A DNA stretch of 64,000 nucleotides from Lewinellaceae bacterium (GCA_020636435.1 JACJXX010000002.1:3224001-3288000); one strand, 5' to 3'. Numbered from the stretch's first letter, positions 52,059-61,287 are shown. Notes: generated by a model not told the origin, from the sequence alone. Numbers and translations are program-made.

Positions 52059-53822
52059 ATGAAAAAACTTCTCTACACCTTCCTGTTTTCCGCAGTCATT
52101 TTGGCTCCCGCCTTTTCGCAAGACGAGCCGCTGCCCAGAGGTTTTTCCCCGGAAGAACTTCTCTGGCTTTCAGAAAACAAGCCCGTGCCCGGCGCTGCCG
52201 CCTTCGGCATCACCGAACCGCCATCACTGCCCGTGCGGGCAATGGCGGAATGGGAAGAGATGCAGGCAATGGTCGTCACCTGGCGCAGCTATAAACCCAT
52301 CTTGGCGCAAATCGTGCAGGCGGCGAAAGAAGAAGTCCGGGTCGTCATTGTCAACAGCAATCTTGCTGCCTGTCAAAGCGAACTGACCAACTTCGGTGTG
52401 GACTGGCAGTCTGGCAACGTAGAATTCCTGCAAGCGCCGAGCAACAGCGTCTGGATTCGGGACTACGGCGCAAACCCTATTTACCTCAACGGCGTGGACT
52501 CGCTGGCGCTGGTGGACTGGATTTACAACCGCCCCCGCCCGCTCGACGACATCATCCCCGATGCGGTGGGCAACTATTTCGGGCTGCCTGTTTACAGCAC
52601 TACCGTAGCGCCCTACGACCTGACGCACCCCGGCGGCAATAATTTCTCGGATGGTATGGGGACTAATTTTTCCTCCAAATTAATCCTCGATGAAAACGGG
52701 CCGCTCAATCAGTGGGGCACCAGCAACCACACCGAGGAAGGCGTGGACAGCATCATGGAGCGGTTCTATGGCATCGAACGATACGTCAAATTCACCAACC
52801 TGCCCTACGACGGCATCCACCACATTGACATGCACATGAAGCTGCTGAACGAAACGACCCTGCTCGTCGGCGAGTACCCGGAGGGGGTGCCCGACCGTGA
52901 CCAAATCGAGGCGAACATCCAGTACCTGCTGGACAATTTCACCACGCCGTTCGGGACGCCGTACAATGTGGTGCGCATCCCGATGCCGCCGGAGGATGGC
53001 AAATACCCCAGCATGGGAGCGCCGCTGCGCACCTACGTCAACTCGTTCATCGTCAACAAAACCGTGCTGCTGCCGACCTACGAGCTGCAATACGACACGA
53101 CGGCGCTGCGTATCTGGCAGGAAGCCATGCCCGGTTACAACATCGTGGGTATCAACTGCAACAGCATCATTGACGCCGGCGGCGCTATCCACTGCATCGT
53201 GAAAGAGGTGGGGGTGCAAGACCCGCTGCTCATCCAACACAACCCCTTGGACGACATCGTTGGTGTCAATCCGCCCGGCTATGAGGTGAACGCCTGGATA
53301 CGCCACCGCAGCGGCATCGCCGGGGCGACGCTTTACTACACGACTGACACCAGCACCGCTTATCAAAGCCTCGATATGGCGCTTGCCGAACCCGACAGCA
53401 ACCGTTGGACGGCTTCCATTCCGCAGCAGCCGGAAGGTTCGACGGTGTATTACTACATCCACGCCACCGCCAATTCCGGCAAGCAGGTCGTGCGCCCACT
53501 GGTGGCGCCGAAAGGTTATTTCGATTTTTACATCCACCCGGTGACGGCGGCAGAGGAAGTGCCAACATCCTCGCTCGGCAAGGTTTTCCCCAACCCTGCG
53601 GGCGCCCTGACCTGTATCCCGGTAGAGGCCACCGTTGGTAGGGAAGCCGTCATCGAAATCAGCGACCTGCTGGGCAGGAAGGTGGAGACGGTTTTTTCGG
53701 GAACACTTCAGGCGGGCGTTTCCCGGCACTACTTCAGGGCGGATGGGCTGGCGGCGGGCGTCTATCAGGTCGTGCTGCGCAGCGAAGGCGGCGTGCAGGC
53801 GCAAAAAGTCATTGTCAAATGA
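52059..53822 (+). CDS. Secreted agmatine/peptidylarginine deiminase with T9SS sorting domain
   Basis: 588 aa. Signal peptide (MKKLLYTFLFSAVILAPAFS), then a guanidino-modifying domain (about 45-385) of the agmatine deiminase/bacterial PAD type: EWEEMQAMVVTW, VWIRDYGANP, a catalytic His in HHIDMHMKLL and the catalytic Cys in GGAIHCIVKE. A second beta-domain (about 405-490) and a T9SS sorting domain (KVFPNPAGALTCIPVEAT ... KVIVK) follow. It would deiminate arginine or agmatine groups outside the cell. It lies among metal-resistance genes for no obvious reason. Confidence 0.9.
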   Translation: MKKLLYTFLFSAVILAPAFSQDEPLPRGFSPEELLWLSENKPVPGAAAFGITEPPSLPVRAMAEWEEMQAMVVTWRSYKPILAQIVQAAKEEVRVVIVNSNLAACQSELTNFGVDWQSGNVEFLQAPSNSVWIRDYGANPIYLNGVDSLALVDWIYNRPRPLDDIIPDAVGNYFGLPVYSTTVAPYDLTHPGGNNFSDGMGTNFSSKLILDENGPLNQWGTSNHTEEGVDSIMERFYGIERYVKFTNLPYDGIHHIDMHMKLLNETTLLVGEYPEGVPDRDQIEANIQYLLDNFTTPFGTPYNVVRIPMPPEDGKYPSMGAPLRTYVNSFIVNKTVLLPTYELQYDTTALRIWQEAMPGYNIVGINCNSIIDAGGAIHCIVKEVGVQDPLLIQHNPLDDIVGVNPPGYEVNAWIRHRSGIAGATLYYTTDTSTAYQSLDMALAEPDSNRWTASIPQQPEGSTVYYYIHATANSGKQVVRPLVAPKGYFDFYIHPVTAAEEVPTSSLGKVFPNPAGALTCIPVEATVGREAVIEISDLLGRKVETVFSGTLQAGVSRHYFRADGLAAGVYQVVLRSEGGVQAQKVIVK

Positions 53823-53855
53823 GCAACCATATTTCTTCACTATTAAAATCATCCA

Positions 53856-54548
53856 ATGATGAAAAAACTGGCCCTACTTTTCACCGCCCTGCTCGGCTCC
53901 GCCTTTGCCTTCGGGCAGGATGAAATTTTGATAAACCCCGATACCGCATACGCAGAAGCGGATGCAACGGCGGCAGAAATCGAAGCCGTCTCGTCCATCT
54001 ACAATGCCTCTGGATACGAACTCGACGTGTACTGGCAGCGGGACACCACGGTGTTGCCGCCGGGCTGGAGCGTTGATTTTTGCGAAAAAAACGGCTGCTT
54101 CCCCGCTTCGGCGCAGGACACCATTTTTACCATTTCACAAAAAGAAAATGCGCCGCTGTCGGCGGTTTTCCGACCCAACGGCATCCCCGGCACGGGCTGG
54201 ATGCGGGTCAGGCTGTATTCCGGCAGTTCGGGTTTGCATTTTGAGAAGAAGGCGGTCTTCATCGCTACCGCTACCGGCGAGACGGCAACCGGGGAGGAAG
54301 AAATTGCCACGGGCATCGCCCTTTTTCCCAACCCGGCTGACAGGGAGTTGACGGTCGTGGCCGCCGATGCCAATTTCAAGGGAAGCTGGACGGTGGCGAA
54401 CGCTGCCGGGCAAACGGTGCTGACCCAACCGAATGCGCCTGCGATAGGGCAGTTGGATGTCTCCACGCTATCAGCGGGTTTCTATATTCTACATGTTCGG
54501 ACGAAAGATGGGCGGCTCGTGGCTGCAAAAAAATTTTCCGTACAGTAA
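53856..54548 (+). CDS. T9SS-sorted secreted protein of unknown function
   Basis: 230 aa. Signal peptide (MMKKLALLFTALLGSAFAFG), an about 110-aa beta-rich domain (YELDVYWQRDTTVLPPGWSV, DFCEKNGCFPA; two Cys likely disulfide-bonded) and a C-terminal T9SS domain (ALFPNPADRELTVVAADANF ... AAKKFSVQ). It follows the deiminase gene by 33 bp, so the two are probably expressed and secreted together. Confidence 0.82.
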   Translation: MMKKLALLFTALLGSAFAFGQDEILINPDTAYAEADATAAEIEAVSSIYNASGYELDVYWQRDTTVLPPGWSVDFCEKNGCFPASAQDTIFTISQKENAPLSAVFRPNGIPGTGWMRVRLYSGSSGLHFEKKAVFIATATGETATGEEEIATGIALFPNPADRELTVVAADANFKGSWTVANAAGQTVLTQPNAPAIGQLDVSTLSAGFYILHVRTKDGRLVAAKKFSVQ

Positions 54549-54690
54549 CTTGTTTTTTTTTAAAACTACTGGTTGGCTTGCTGGCAGGTGCAGGTGGCAG
54601 TTTGACCCCGGCAAACCCAAATGCAGCGCCCGTTGAACTTACCAAACCTGTCATCCTTTCCAAGTAAATCTTATTCATATAACACTCATC

Positions 54691-57147
54691 ATGAAAAAAC
54701 TCCAACTCGAAATCCCCCTCCTCCTCCCCGAAATCCCCGACGAAAAAGATGCCTGCGTCGAGCGCCTCATCTCCACGTTGGAAGAAAAAGACGGCATCGA
54801 AAAAGCCCACGTCAAGGACGGCGAGCCTGCCGAACTCTGCATCCACTACGACCCTGACCGCCTGCCGCTGGAAAAAGTAAAAGCCATCGCCCGGCAGAGC
54901 GGGGCAGAACTCACTGGCCGCTTCCGCCACCTCCTGCTCGACGTGCAGGGCATCCGCCACCAGCGCCACGCCCGGCAGGTGGGCGAAACGCTCGAACGGC
55001 AGCCCGGCATCGTCGAGGCCGTCGCCTCCGCCGCCGGAACCTTGCGCATCGAGTTTGACACGCAGCAAACCGACCGGGAAAAAGTGGAGGCTGCCGTCAG
55101 AAAGTTGGGGTTGACCATTTCGGAAAAAAAGCCCGCCGAACAGCACGAACACAAGCCCGAAGAAAAACACGACCACGAGGAAGGCGAAGAAGAAGGCCAT
55201 GCCCACGGCGGCATTTTCGGCGAAAAGACAGAACTGATTTTTGCCATACTGAGCGGGGCGCTGCTCGGCATCGGCTTCGGGCTGTCGTTCGTGGAAGGTT
55301 TGCCAAGTTGGGCATCGCTGGCATGCTACATCGGGGCCTACTTTTTCGGAGGTTTTTTCACGGCAAAGGAGGCTTTTGAAACCATCCGCCGGGGCGGTTT
55401 TGAAATTGATTTCCTGATGCTGGTGGCGGCTACGGGTGCTGCCATACTGGGCGAATGGGCGGAAGGTGCATTTCTGCTGTTCCTGTTCAGCCTCGGTCAT
55501 GCGCTGGAGCATTTCGCCATGGAAAAAGCGAGAAAATCCATCGCTGCGCTGGCAGACCTCGCCCCGCCGACCGCCCTCGTGCGGCGCAACGGCGATACGG
55601 TGGAAGTCGGCATCGAGGAACTGAAAATCGGCGACCTCATCGTCGTCAAACCCAACACCAAAATCGCCGCCGACGGCGTGGTGGTGAAAGGCGAAAGCAC
55701 CGTCAACCAGGCGCCTATCACCGGAGAAAGCGTTCCGGTGGACAAGTTCCCTGCCGCCGACCCTGGCAAGGATTTCAAAGATTTGAGCGGCATCCCTGCT
55801 GAACACCGAGCCTTCGCAGGGGCTATCAACGGCGCTGGCGTATTGGAAGTGAAGGTGCTGAAAGAAGCCAAAGACAGCACCCTTTCCCGCCTGATAAAAC
55901 TGGTGAAGGAAGCCGAAACGCAGAAGTCGCCGACGCAGCTTTTCACCGACCGTTTCGAGCGGTGGTTCGTCCCGGCGGTGCTGGTGCTGGTCGTGCTGCT
56001 TTGCTTCGCCTTTTTGGTGCTGGACGAGCCGTTCAGCGAAAGTTTTTACCGGGCAATGGCGGTGCTGGTCGCCGCCTCGCCCTGCGCCCTGGCCATTTCG
56101 ACGCCGAGCGCCGTGCTGGCAGGCGTGGCGAGGGCGGCAAGGGCGGGCGTTTTGATAAAAGGCGGCGGCCCGCTGGAAGATTTGGGGCAACTGACCGCCA
56201 TCGCTTTTGATAAAACGGGAACGCTGACGGAGGGCAAACCCAAGTTCACGGGCGCTGTCCCGTTCGGCGACACGGGCAAGGAAGACCTGCTGAAAGTGGC
56301 GTTGGCAGTGGAGCAAACGAGCGACCACCCGCTGGCCGCCGCCATCGTCGAGGGCGCAAAAAAAGAACTGGACGGTGCAGCGGTGCCCGAAGCGCACGGC
56401 CTGCAGGCCATCACCGGCAGGGGCGTGAAAGCCAATGTCGGGGGAGAAACCGTCCACATCGGCAACCGGGCACTACTTGAGGAACTCACCGGGCAGCCTG
56501 TCCCCGACGGCATTTCCGGGAAAATGGAGGAACTGGAAAACGGGGGGCACACCGCCATGATTGTCCACCGCAACGACCGCTACCTCGGCATCATTTCCGT
56601 CATGGACGTGGCCCGCCTGGAGGCGCAGGCGACACTGGCAAAGCTGAAAACCCTCGGTATCCGCCGCATGATTATGCTCACCGGCGACCACCAGCGGGTC
56701 GCAGATGCGGTCGCTAAATCCATTGGCATCACCGACCCTATGGGCAACCTGATGCCGGAAGACAAAGTGGCTGCCATTGAAAGGCTGTTGAAGGAGGAAG
56801 GCAAGGTGGCCATGGCCGGCGACGGCGTGAACGACGCCCCCGCCCTCGCCAAAAGCACTGTCGGCATCGCCATGGGCGCTGCGGGCAGCGACGTGGCGCT
56901 CGAAACCGCCGACATCGCCCTCATGGGCGACAAGCTGGAAACGCTGCCCTTCGCCATCGGCCTGAGCCGAAAGGCCCGGAATATTATCCGCCAGAACCTT
57001 TGGATTAGCCTCGGCATGGTCGCTGTGCTGATACCACTGACGATATTGGGCATTGCGGAGATAGGCCCTGCCGTCGTTGCGCACGAAGGCTCGACGCTGG
57101 TGGTGGTGGCGAATGCGCTAAGGTTGTTGGGGTATCGGGCCGGATAG
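54691..57147 (+). CDS. P1B-type heavy-metal ATPase (P1B-4-like, SPC motif)
   Basis: 818 aa. Two HMA-like N-terminal domains lack CxxC motifs and are followed by a His/Glu-rich linker (EQHEHKPEEKHDHEEGEEEG, about 150-170). Membrane helices surround the A domain (ITGES), the SPC motif in AASPCALAIST, the phosphorylation site DKTGTLTEG and the hinge GDGVNDAPA. The last helices contain HEGSTLVVVANALRLL. SPC plus HEGS is the signature of the P1B-4 group, which transports Co, Zn or Fe rather than Cu. It probably exports divalent metal, with the linker gathering it. Confidence 0.92.
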   Translation: MKKLQLEIPLLLPEIPDEKDACVERLISTLEEKDGIEKAHVKDGEPAELCIHYDPDRLPLEKVKAIARQSGAELTGRFRHLLLDVQGIRHQRHARQVGETLERQPGIVEAVASAAGTLRIEFDTQQTDREKVEAAVRKLGLTISEKKPAEQHEHKPEEKHDHEEGEEEGHAHGGIFGEKTELIFAILSGALLGIGFGLSFVEGLPSWASLACYIGAYFFGGFFTAKEAFETIRRGGFEIDFLMLVAATGAAILGEWAEGAFLLFLFSLGHALEHFAMEKARKSIAALADLAPPTALVRRNGDTVEVGIEELKIGDLIVVKPNTKIAADGVVVKGESTVNQAPITGESVPVDKFPAADPGKDFKDLSGIPAEHRAFAGAINGAGVLEVKVLKEAKDSTLSRLIKLVKEAETQKSPTQLFTDRFERWFVPAVLVLVVLLCFAFLVLDEPFSESFYRAMAVLVAASPCALAISTPSAVLAGVARAARAGVLIKGGGPLEDLGQLTAIAFDKTGTLTEGKPKFTGAVPFGDTGKEDLLKVALAVEQTSDHPLAAAIVEGAKKELDGAAVPEAHGLQAITGRGVKANVGGETVHIGNRALLEELTGQPVPDGISGKMEELENGGHTAMIVHRNDRYLGIISVMDVARLEAQATLAKLKTLGIRRMIMLTGDHQRVADAVAKSIGITDPMGNLMPEDKVAAIERLLKEEGKVAMAGDGVNDAPALAKSTVGIAMGAAGSDVALETADIALMGDKLETLPFAIGLSRKARNIIRQNLWISLGMVAVLIPLTILGIAEIGPAVVAHEGSTLVVVANALRLLGYRAG

Positions 57148-57276
57148 TTTAATGATTTTAGAAGCAATGCTAAAAGTGATTTTGGAATGGAATAGTGCCA
57201 ATAGAATGGAAGGTTCGAATCAGTTAATTTTTTGGATTTAATTGTTTAATCACTTGCTTAATTAATGTCATTCCCT

Positions 57277-57284
57277 TACATTTG
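57277..57284 (+). promoter_or_regulatory. -7 box TACATTTG of the ArsR/mercury unit
   Basis: TACATTTG is 4 bp from ATG 57289, the same spacing as at the XRE gene, so the ArsR message should be leaderless. An ATTGTTTAA half-site at about 57241, shared with the operator at 57740, lies upstream. Confidence 0.55.
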
Positions 57285-57288
57285 CCCC

Positions 57289-57717
57289 ATGAAATCGAAG
57301 ATTCACGCAAGTAAAAAGAAAACCCGAAGCAACGTATGTATCCGGACGTGCCGGGACGAGACACAAATATTCCGTTGCCGTCAGTACGTGAAAGATTTGA
57401 CAACGCCCGCCAAAGACCTGGCCAGCACCCTCAGCTTAGCCTCCAATGAGGTTAGGATGAAAATCCTACTGCTGTTGGCCGAGGAGCACAGCCTCTGCGT
57501 GTGCGACCTGAGCGAGATACTGGGTATGACCGTACCCGCCGTTTCGCAACATTTGAAAAAGCTGCGGGAGGGTGGCCTCGTCTTCACCGAACAGGACGGG
57601 GTGACGATTTACTACCACATTTCGGCCACGGCAAAACCGCTGCTGGATACCTTGTTCCAGTTGTTGAACCGTCCGGCAGCGGAGCGCAAAACTGTTTTGC
57701 AACCCGCGACGGGATAA
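57289..57717 (+). CDS. ArsR-family metal-responsive repressor
   Basis: 142 aa. Winged helix-turn-helix with the metal-binding motif SLCVCDLSEIL at the start of the recognition region and TVPAVSQHLKKLREGGLVF as recognition helix. The N-terminal 35 residues carry extra cysteines (VCIRTCRDE, FRCRQ) that may form part of the site. It likely releases DNA when Hg(II) or a related ion binds. ATG 57289 is 4 bp after a -7 box. It heads the mercury genes and takes the place of MerR, which is absent from the window. Confidence 0.85.
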   Translation: MKSKIHASKKKTRSNVCIRTCRDETQIFRCRQYVKDLTTPAKDLASTLSLASNEVRMKILLLLAEEHSLCVCDLSEILGMTVPAVSQHLKKLREGGLVFTEQDGVTIYYHISATAKPLLDTLFQLLNRPAAERKTVLQPATG

Positions 57718-57739
57718 AACATCCCGTTTTTTTTAACCA

Positions 57740-57765
57740 ATTGTTTAAGGAAAATCTTAAACAAT
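57740..57765 (+). promoter_or_regulatory. Operator palindrome before the mercury transport gene
   Basis: ATTGTTTAAG-GAAAAT-CTTAAACAAT: 10-bp perfect arms, 8 bp before the ATG of the MerT-MerP gene. The arm matches the ATTGTTTAA half-site at about 57241. Probably the ArsR-type operator. Confidence 0.65.
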
Positions 57766-57773
57766 CGTTTATC

Positions 57774-58394
57774 ATGGAATCACAAAATGCATCTGGTAAA
57801 CTAGCTGGCGCAAGTATGCTGGCCGGCATTGCAGCCTCCCTTTGCTGCATCACCCCCGTGCTGGCCTTGCTGGCTGGCACGAGCGGACTGGCGTCCACTT
57901 TCTCATGGATGGAACCGGCACGCCCATACCTCATTGGCTTAACCGTCGCCGTGTTGGGCTTCGCCTGGTGGCAAAAACTCAAACCGCAAAAAGCGGCGAT
58001 TGACTGCGACTGCGAGGAGGATGGCAAAACGCCGTTCATGCAAACGAAGGACTTCCTCGGCATCGTCACCGTCTTTGCAGCACTGATGCTGGCCTTTCCC
58101 CACTACTCAAAAATCTTTTACCCCGACAACAGCAAGCAGGTCATCATGGTGAGCCAAAGCGACGTACAGGACGCTATTTTCGACATCTCCGGCATGACCT
58201 GCGCGAGCTGTGAGGAACACGTGAAACATGCCGTGAACGAGTTGCCCGGTATAGTGGAAACTACTGCCAGCTATGAAAAAGGCACCGCCGAAGTGAAGTT
58301 TGACAAAACTAAAACCTCCACCGAAGCCATTAAAGCGGCCATTGATGAAACGGGGTACAAAGTCACGGATTTTAAAATGGCTGAAAATCATTAA
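57774..58394 (+). CDS. merTP: Mercuric transport protein, MerT-MerP fusion
   Basis: 206 aa. The N-terminal part is a MerT-like membrane domain with the paired cysteines in ASLCCITPVLALLAG, further helices (to about 115) and a cytoplasmic CDCEED segment. The C-terminal part is an HMA domain (DISGMTCASCEEHVKHAVNE, about 140-206) like MerP. It brings Hg(II) to MerA for reduction. ATG 57774 is chosen because it begins the first membrane domain and follows the operator. Confidence 0.9.
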   Translation: MESQNASGKLAGASMLAGIAASLCCITPVLALLAGTSGLASTFSWMEPARPYLIGLTVAVLGFAWWQKLKPQKAAIDCDCEEDGKTPFMQTKDFLGIVTVFAALMLAFPHYSKIFYPDNSKQVIMVSQSDVQDAIFDISGMTCASCEEHVKHAVNELPGIVETTASYEKGTAEVKFDKTKTSTEAIKAAIDETGYKVTDFKMAENH

Positions 58395-58413
58395 TCATCA
58401 AAATCATTCTGAC

Positions 58414-58755
58414 ATGAAAAAATTAATGTTCGTCCTGACCTTTCTGCTTTTCGGCTGGGCTGCCCAACAGGCAACGGCACAAACCCAAATCGCCACGACC
58501 GAGTCAAATACCCAAACCGCCAAGTTCAAAGTCACCGGGATGACCTGCAGCGGCTGCGCCAACCACATCTCCCAGGCCCTGCAAAAACTGGACGGCGTGG
58601 TATCCGAAGACGTGGAGTTCCCTGGTGATGTGGCCGTGGTGACTTATGAGCCTAAAAAAGTGAAAGAAAAGGCCATCATCGCCGCCATCGAAGGGGCGGG
58701 CTACAAAGCCAAGGTGCTCAAAGAAGAAAAGCCGGATAAAAAATCCGGTTCCTGA
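58414..58755 (+). CDS. Periplasmic HMA-domain protein (MerP-like)
   Basis: 113 aa. Signal peptide (MKKLMFVLTFLLFGWAAQQATA), then an HMA domain with the metal site GMTCSGCANHISQAL and a Lys-rich C-terminal tail. It should bind Hg(II) or a related soft metal in the periplasm and pass it to the membrane transporter. 19 bp after the MerT-MerP gene, same operon. Confidence 0.88.
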   Translation: MKKLMFVLTFLLFGWAAQQATAQTQIATTESNTQTAKFKVTGMTCSGCANHISQALQKLDGVVSEDVEFPGDVAVVTYEPKKVKEKAIIAAIEGAGYKAKVLKEEKPDKKSGS

Positions 58756-58812
58756 AAATGGAGCCGGCACAATACCGGCTTCCTTTTTTCAAACTCAAAC
58801 ACACCACTAACC

Positions 58813-60510
58813 ATGTTCAAAAATATTTTTAAAAAAGAACGGGCATCCGGGCCTGTAGAGGAGGTAATCCTCGAAGTCACCGGCATGACCTGCGACCATT
58901 GCGCCACGAGCATTGAAAAATTGGTGTCGCAAAAAAAAGGAGTGAAAAAAGTGGAAGCGAGCTTCCCGAAAGCCAGTTGCGCCTGCGAATTCGACCCTAC
59001 CCTCACCAGCCGGGAGGAAATCATCGCTACCATCAACAGCACGAAAAACTACCGGGTTAAAAATGAAGCCCCATCCAATACCTACGATAACGGCAGCACG
59101 CACTTCGACCTCATCATCATCGGCGGCGGCTCGGCGGCGTTTTCAGCGGCTATCAAAGCCGAAGATTTGGGCCTGTCGGTGCTGATGGTCAACGGCGGCC
59201 TGCCCTTCGGCGGCACCTGCGTCAACGTGGGCTGCGTACCGTCCAAAAACCTCGTTCGGGCAGCCGAAACGGTACACCATGCCTCGCATTCCAATTTTGC
59301 GGGAATCCGCCCGAAAGGGGCAGACGTGGATTTCGGCCAGGTCATCCGTGACAAAAAACAACTCGTCGCCTCCCTCCAACAGAAGAAGTACATGGACGTG
59401 GTCAGCGATTTCAACTCCCTGAAGATGGTGGAAGGTTGGACGGAATTCGAGGACGGAAAAACCATCCTCGTCAACAGCAAAGACCGCTACACCGCCCTCA
59501 AATTCCTCATCGCCACCGGCGCAACGACCAACGTGCCCGCGATCGAGGGTTTGGAAGAAACAGGCTACCTGACGAACACAACGCTTTTCGATTTGGAAGA
59601 ACAACCCGAAAGCCTCACCATTATGGGCGCTGGCTACATCGGGCTGGAAATCGCCATGGCGTACAACCGGCTCGGCACCCGTGTGCGCATCATCGAGTTT
59701 ACCGACCGAGTGCTGCGCACCCAAACGCCCGACATCAGCGAAGCGCTGGAAAAGCAAATGTTCAGCGAAGGCATTGAAATCTTGCCCAATTTCCGGGCGG
59801 TGAAATTCGAGAGGCAGGGCAACGGTACCGTCATCCATTGCAAATGCCCGGACGGTACTTTCACCAAAATCACAGAGCCGGGCAGGGTGGTCGTTGCCGC
59901 TGGTATCCGGCCCAATACCCAAAAGTTGGGCGCAGATAAAATCGGGCTGAAGCTCGGCCCCAAAGGGCACATCCTCGTGAACGAAAGAATGGAGACCAAC
60001 CTGCCGCACATTTTCGCCGCAGGCGACGTGACCGACACGCCAGCTTTTGTTTACACGGCCGCTTTTGAAGGGAAAATAGCTGTGGAAAATGCTTTTACCG
60101 CCGCTACCGCTGGCAAAGCAGATTATTCCTCCCTGCCCTGGGTCATTTTCACCGACCCCCAGGTGGCTGGCGCCGGGCTTGACGAAGTACAGGCCGAAGC
60201 ACAGAGCATCCCCTTCGATGTCTCAAAATTAGAGATGGAAGACGTGCCACGGGCGATTGCTGCCAACGACACGAGGGGTTTCATCAAGCTCATCCGCCAC
60301 CTGGAAACAGACAGGCTCCTCGGCGCAAGGGTTGTAGCGCCGGAAGGTGGCGAACTCATCCAGCAGTTGAGCATGGCCATAAAATATGGCATCACCGTGA
60401 AAGAACTGGCGGAGAGTTTTTACCCTTACCTCACTTTAGGGGAAGGGATAAAACTGGCGGCCATTACTTTCGGGAAGGATGTGTCGAAGCTGAGTTGCTG
60501 TGCGAGTTGA
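58813..60510 (+). CDS. merA: Mercuric reductase
   Basis: 565 aa flavoprotein reducing Hg(II) to Hg(0) with NADPH. An N-terminal HMA domain (VTGMTCDHCATSIEKL, about 18-85) precedes FAD binding (IIIGGGSAAFSAA), the redox-active pair in GGTCVNVGCVPSKN, NAD(P) binding (MGAGYIGLEIAMAY), the second FAD motif (HIFAAGDVTDTPA) and the C-terminal vicinal Cys pair in KLSCCAS that hands over mercury. All key residues are present, so it is probably active. Confidence 0.96.
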   Translation: MFKNIFKKERASGPVEEVILEVTGMTCDHCATSIEKLVSQKKGVKKVEASFPKASCACEFDPTLTSREEIIATINSTKNYRVKNEAPSNTYDNGSTHFDLIIIGGGSAAFSAAIKAEDLGLSVLMVNGGLPFGGTCVNVGCVPSKNLVRAAETVHHASHSNFAGIRPKGADVDFGQVIRDKKQLVASLQQKKYMDVVSDFNSLKMVEGWTEFEDGKTILVNSKDRYTALKFLIATGATTNVPAIEGLEETGYLTNTTLFDLEEQPESLTIMGAGYIGLEIAMAYNRLGTRVRIIEFTDRVLRTQTPDISEALEKQMFSEGIEILPNFRAVKFERQGNGTVIHCKCPDGTFTKITEPGRVVVAAGIRPNTQKLGADKIGLKLGPKGHILVNERMETNLPHIFAAGDVTDTPAFVYTAAFEGKIAVENAFTAATAGKADYSSLPWVIFTDPQVAGAGLDEVQAEAQSIPFDVSKLEMEDVPRAIAANDTRGFIKLIRHLETDRLLGARVVAPEGGELIQQLSMAIKYGITVKELAESFYPYLTLGEGIKLAAITFGKDVSKLSCCAS

Positions 60511-60539
60511 GCACGGTATCAGGAATAAACTGCAAGAAT

Positions 60540-60926
60540 ATGTTGCCAAAAGATTTAACAACCGACATCAAAAACCGCTTGAAAAGCATCGAGGGCCAAA
60601 TAGGCGGCATTATCAAAATGCTGGATGAGACCAGGCATGACCCCGAACAAATACTAACCCAGTTCAAAGCGGCACAAAAAGGATTGGACAAAGCACATTA
60701 TCTCTTGCTGGACGAGGTGTACCGTAAAGCACTTGCCATCAAGATTGTGAATGCAGCCGGGGCTTGCCCGGGCAACTGCGGCAACGAAGAAAGGATTGAC
60801 TTCATAAAAAACCAATTTCCCCTTTTGGCGCTGGACGAACTTTCCGACAGGTTGAAGGAAATGAAAGAAATCGAGGAACGCCTCGCCCGCCACAATGCCG
60901 AAAAACGGCGCCAGAAAAAAAAGTAA
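60540..60926 (+). CDS. CsoR/FrmR-family metal-sensing repressor
   Basis: 128 aa, helical DUF156-type regulator (LTTDIKNRLKSIEGQIGGII, KMLDETRHDPEQILTQFKAA) with a C-terminal extension carrying CPGNCGNEE and a long charged helix. The usual second-helix Cys of copper sensors is not at the expected place, so the ligand may differ (Hg, Ni/Co or aldehyde are alternatives). It lies right after merA and before a separate promoter, which it may control. Confidence 0.85.
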   Translation: MLPKDLTTDIKNRLKSIEGQIGGIIKMLDETRHDPEQILTQFKAAQKGLDKAHYLLLDEVYRKALAIKIVNAAGACPGNCGNEERIDFIKNQFPLLALDELSDRLKEMKEIEERLARHNAEKRRQKKK

Positions 60927-60960
60927 GTTTTTTTCTTGGAGACCCCCCTCCCTCGCAACT

Positions 60961-60968
60961 TAGCTTTG
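60961..60968 (+). promoter_or_regulatory. -7 box TAGCTTTG
   Basis: TAnnTTTG match 34 bp before ATG 61003. It would start a second mercury transcript (61003-63401). Confidence 0.45.
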
Positions 60969-61002
60969 TGCCATCATTAAAATTTAAAAAAAACACAAAG
61001 CC

Positions 61003-61272
61003 ATGAAACGTACAGTCGAAGTTTTCACCGCAGGGTGCCCGGTTTGCGACCCGGTTGTCCATCTGGTCCGAGAGACCGTCTGCGAGAATTGTGAAATCAC
61101 CGGTTACGACCTGGTGAAGCAATGCGAAGAAAAAGAATGCATTGCCAAAGTATCCGAATACGGGATTTCCCACTTGCCGGCGGTCGTGGTCAATGGCAGG
61201 TTGCTGGACTGCTGTAAAAGCGATGCAATCACGAAAGAGGAATTGTTGGCTGCAGGCGTGGGCATTGCATAA
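61003..61272 (+). CDS. Small thioredoxin-like protein
   Basis: 89 aa with a thioredoxin/glutaredoxin fold pattern: MKRTVEVFTAGCPVCDPVV (CxxC near 12-15) and YGISHLPAVVVNGRLLDCC (cis-Pro plus a Cys pair). Extra cysteines (VCENCE, QCEEKEC) suggest metal or thiol chemistry linked to mercury. It is followed 15 bp later by a MerT-like protein. Confidence 0.82.
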   Translation: MKRTVEVFTAGCPVCDPVVHLVRETVCENCEITGYDLVKQCEEKECIAKVSEYGISHLPAVVVNGRLLDCCKSDAITKEELLAAGVGIA

Positions 61273-61287
61273 TTCAGTAGCAGTAGC

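Noticed and set aside
54376..56457. 693-codon minus-strand frame opposite the P-type ATPase
   Set aside because: Antisense shadow; all ATPase motifs are intact on the plus strand.
57190..57235. GGTTCGAATC-like T-arm word between the P-type ATPase and ArsR genes
   Set aside because: No acceptor, D-arm or anticodon stem can be built around it, so it is not a tRNA gene.
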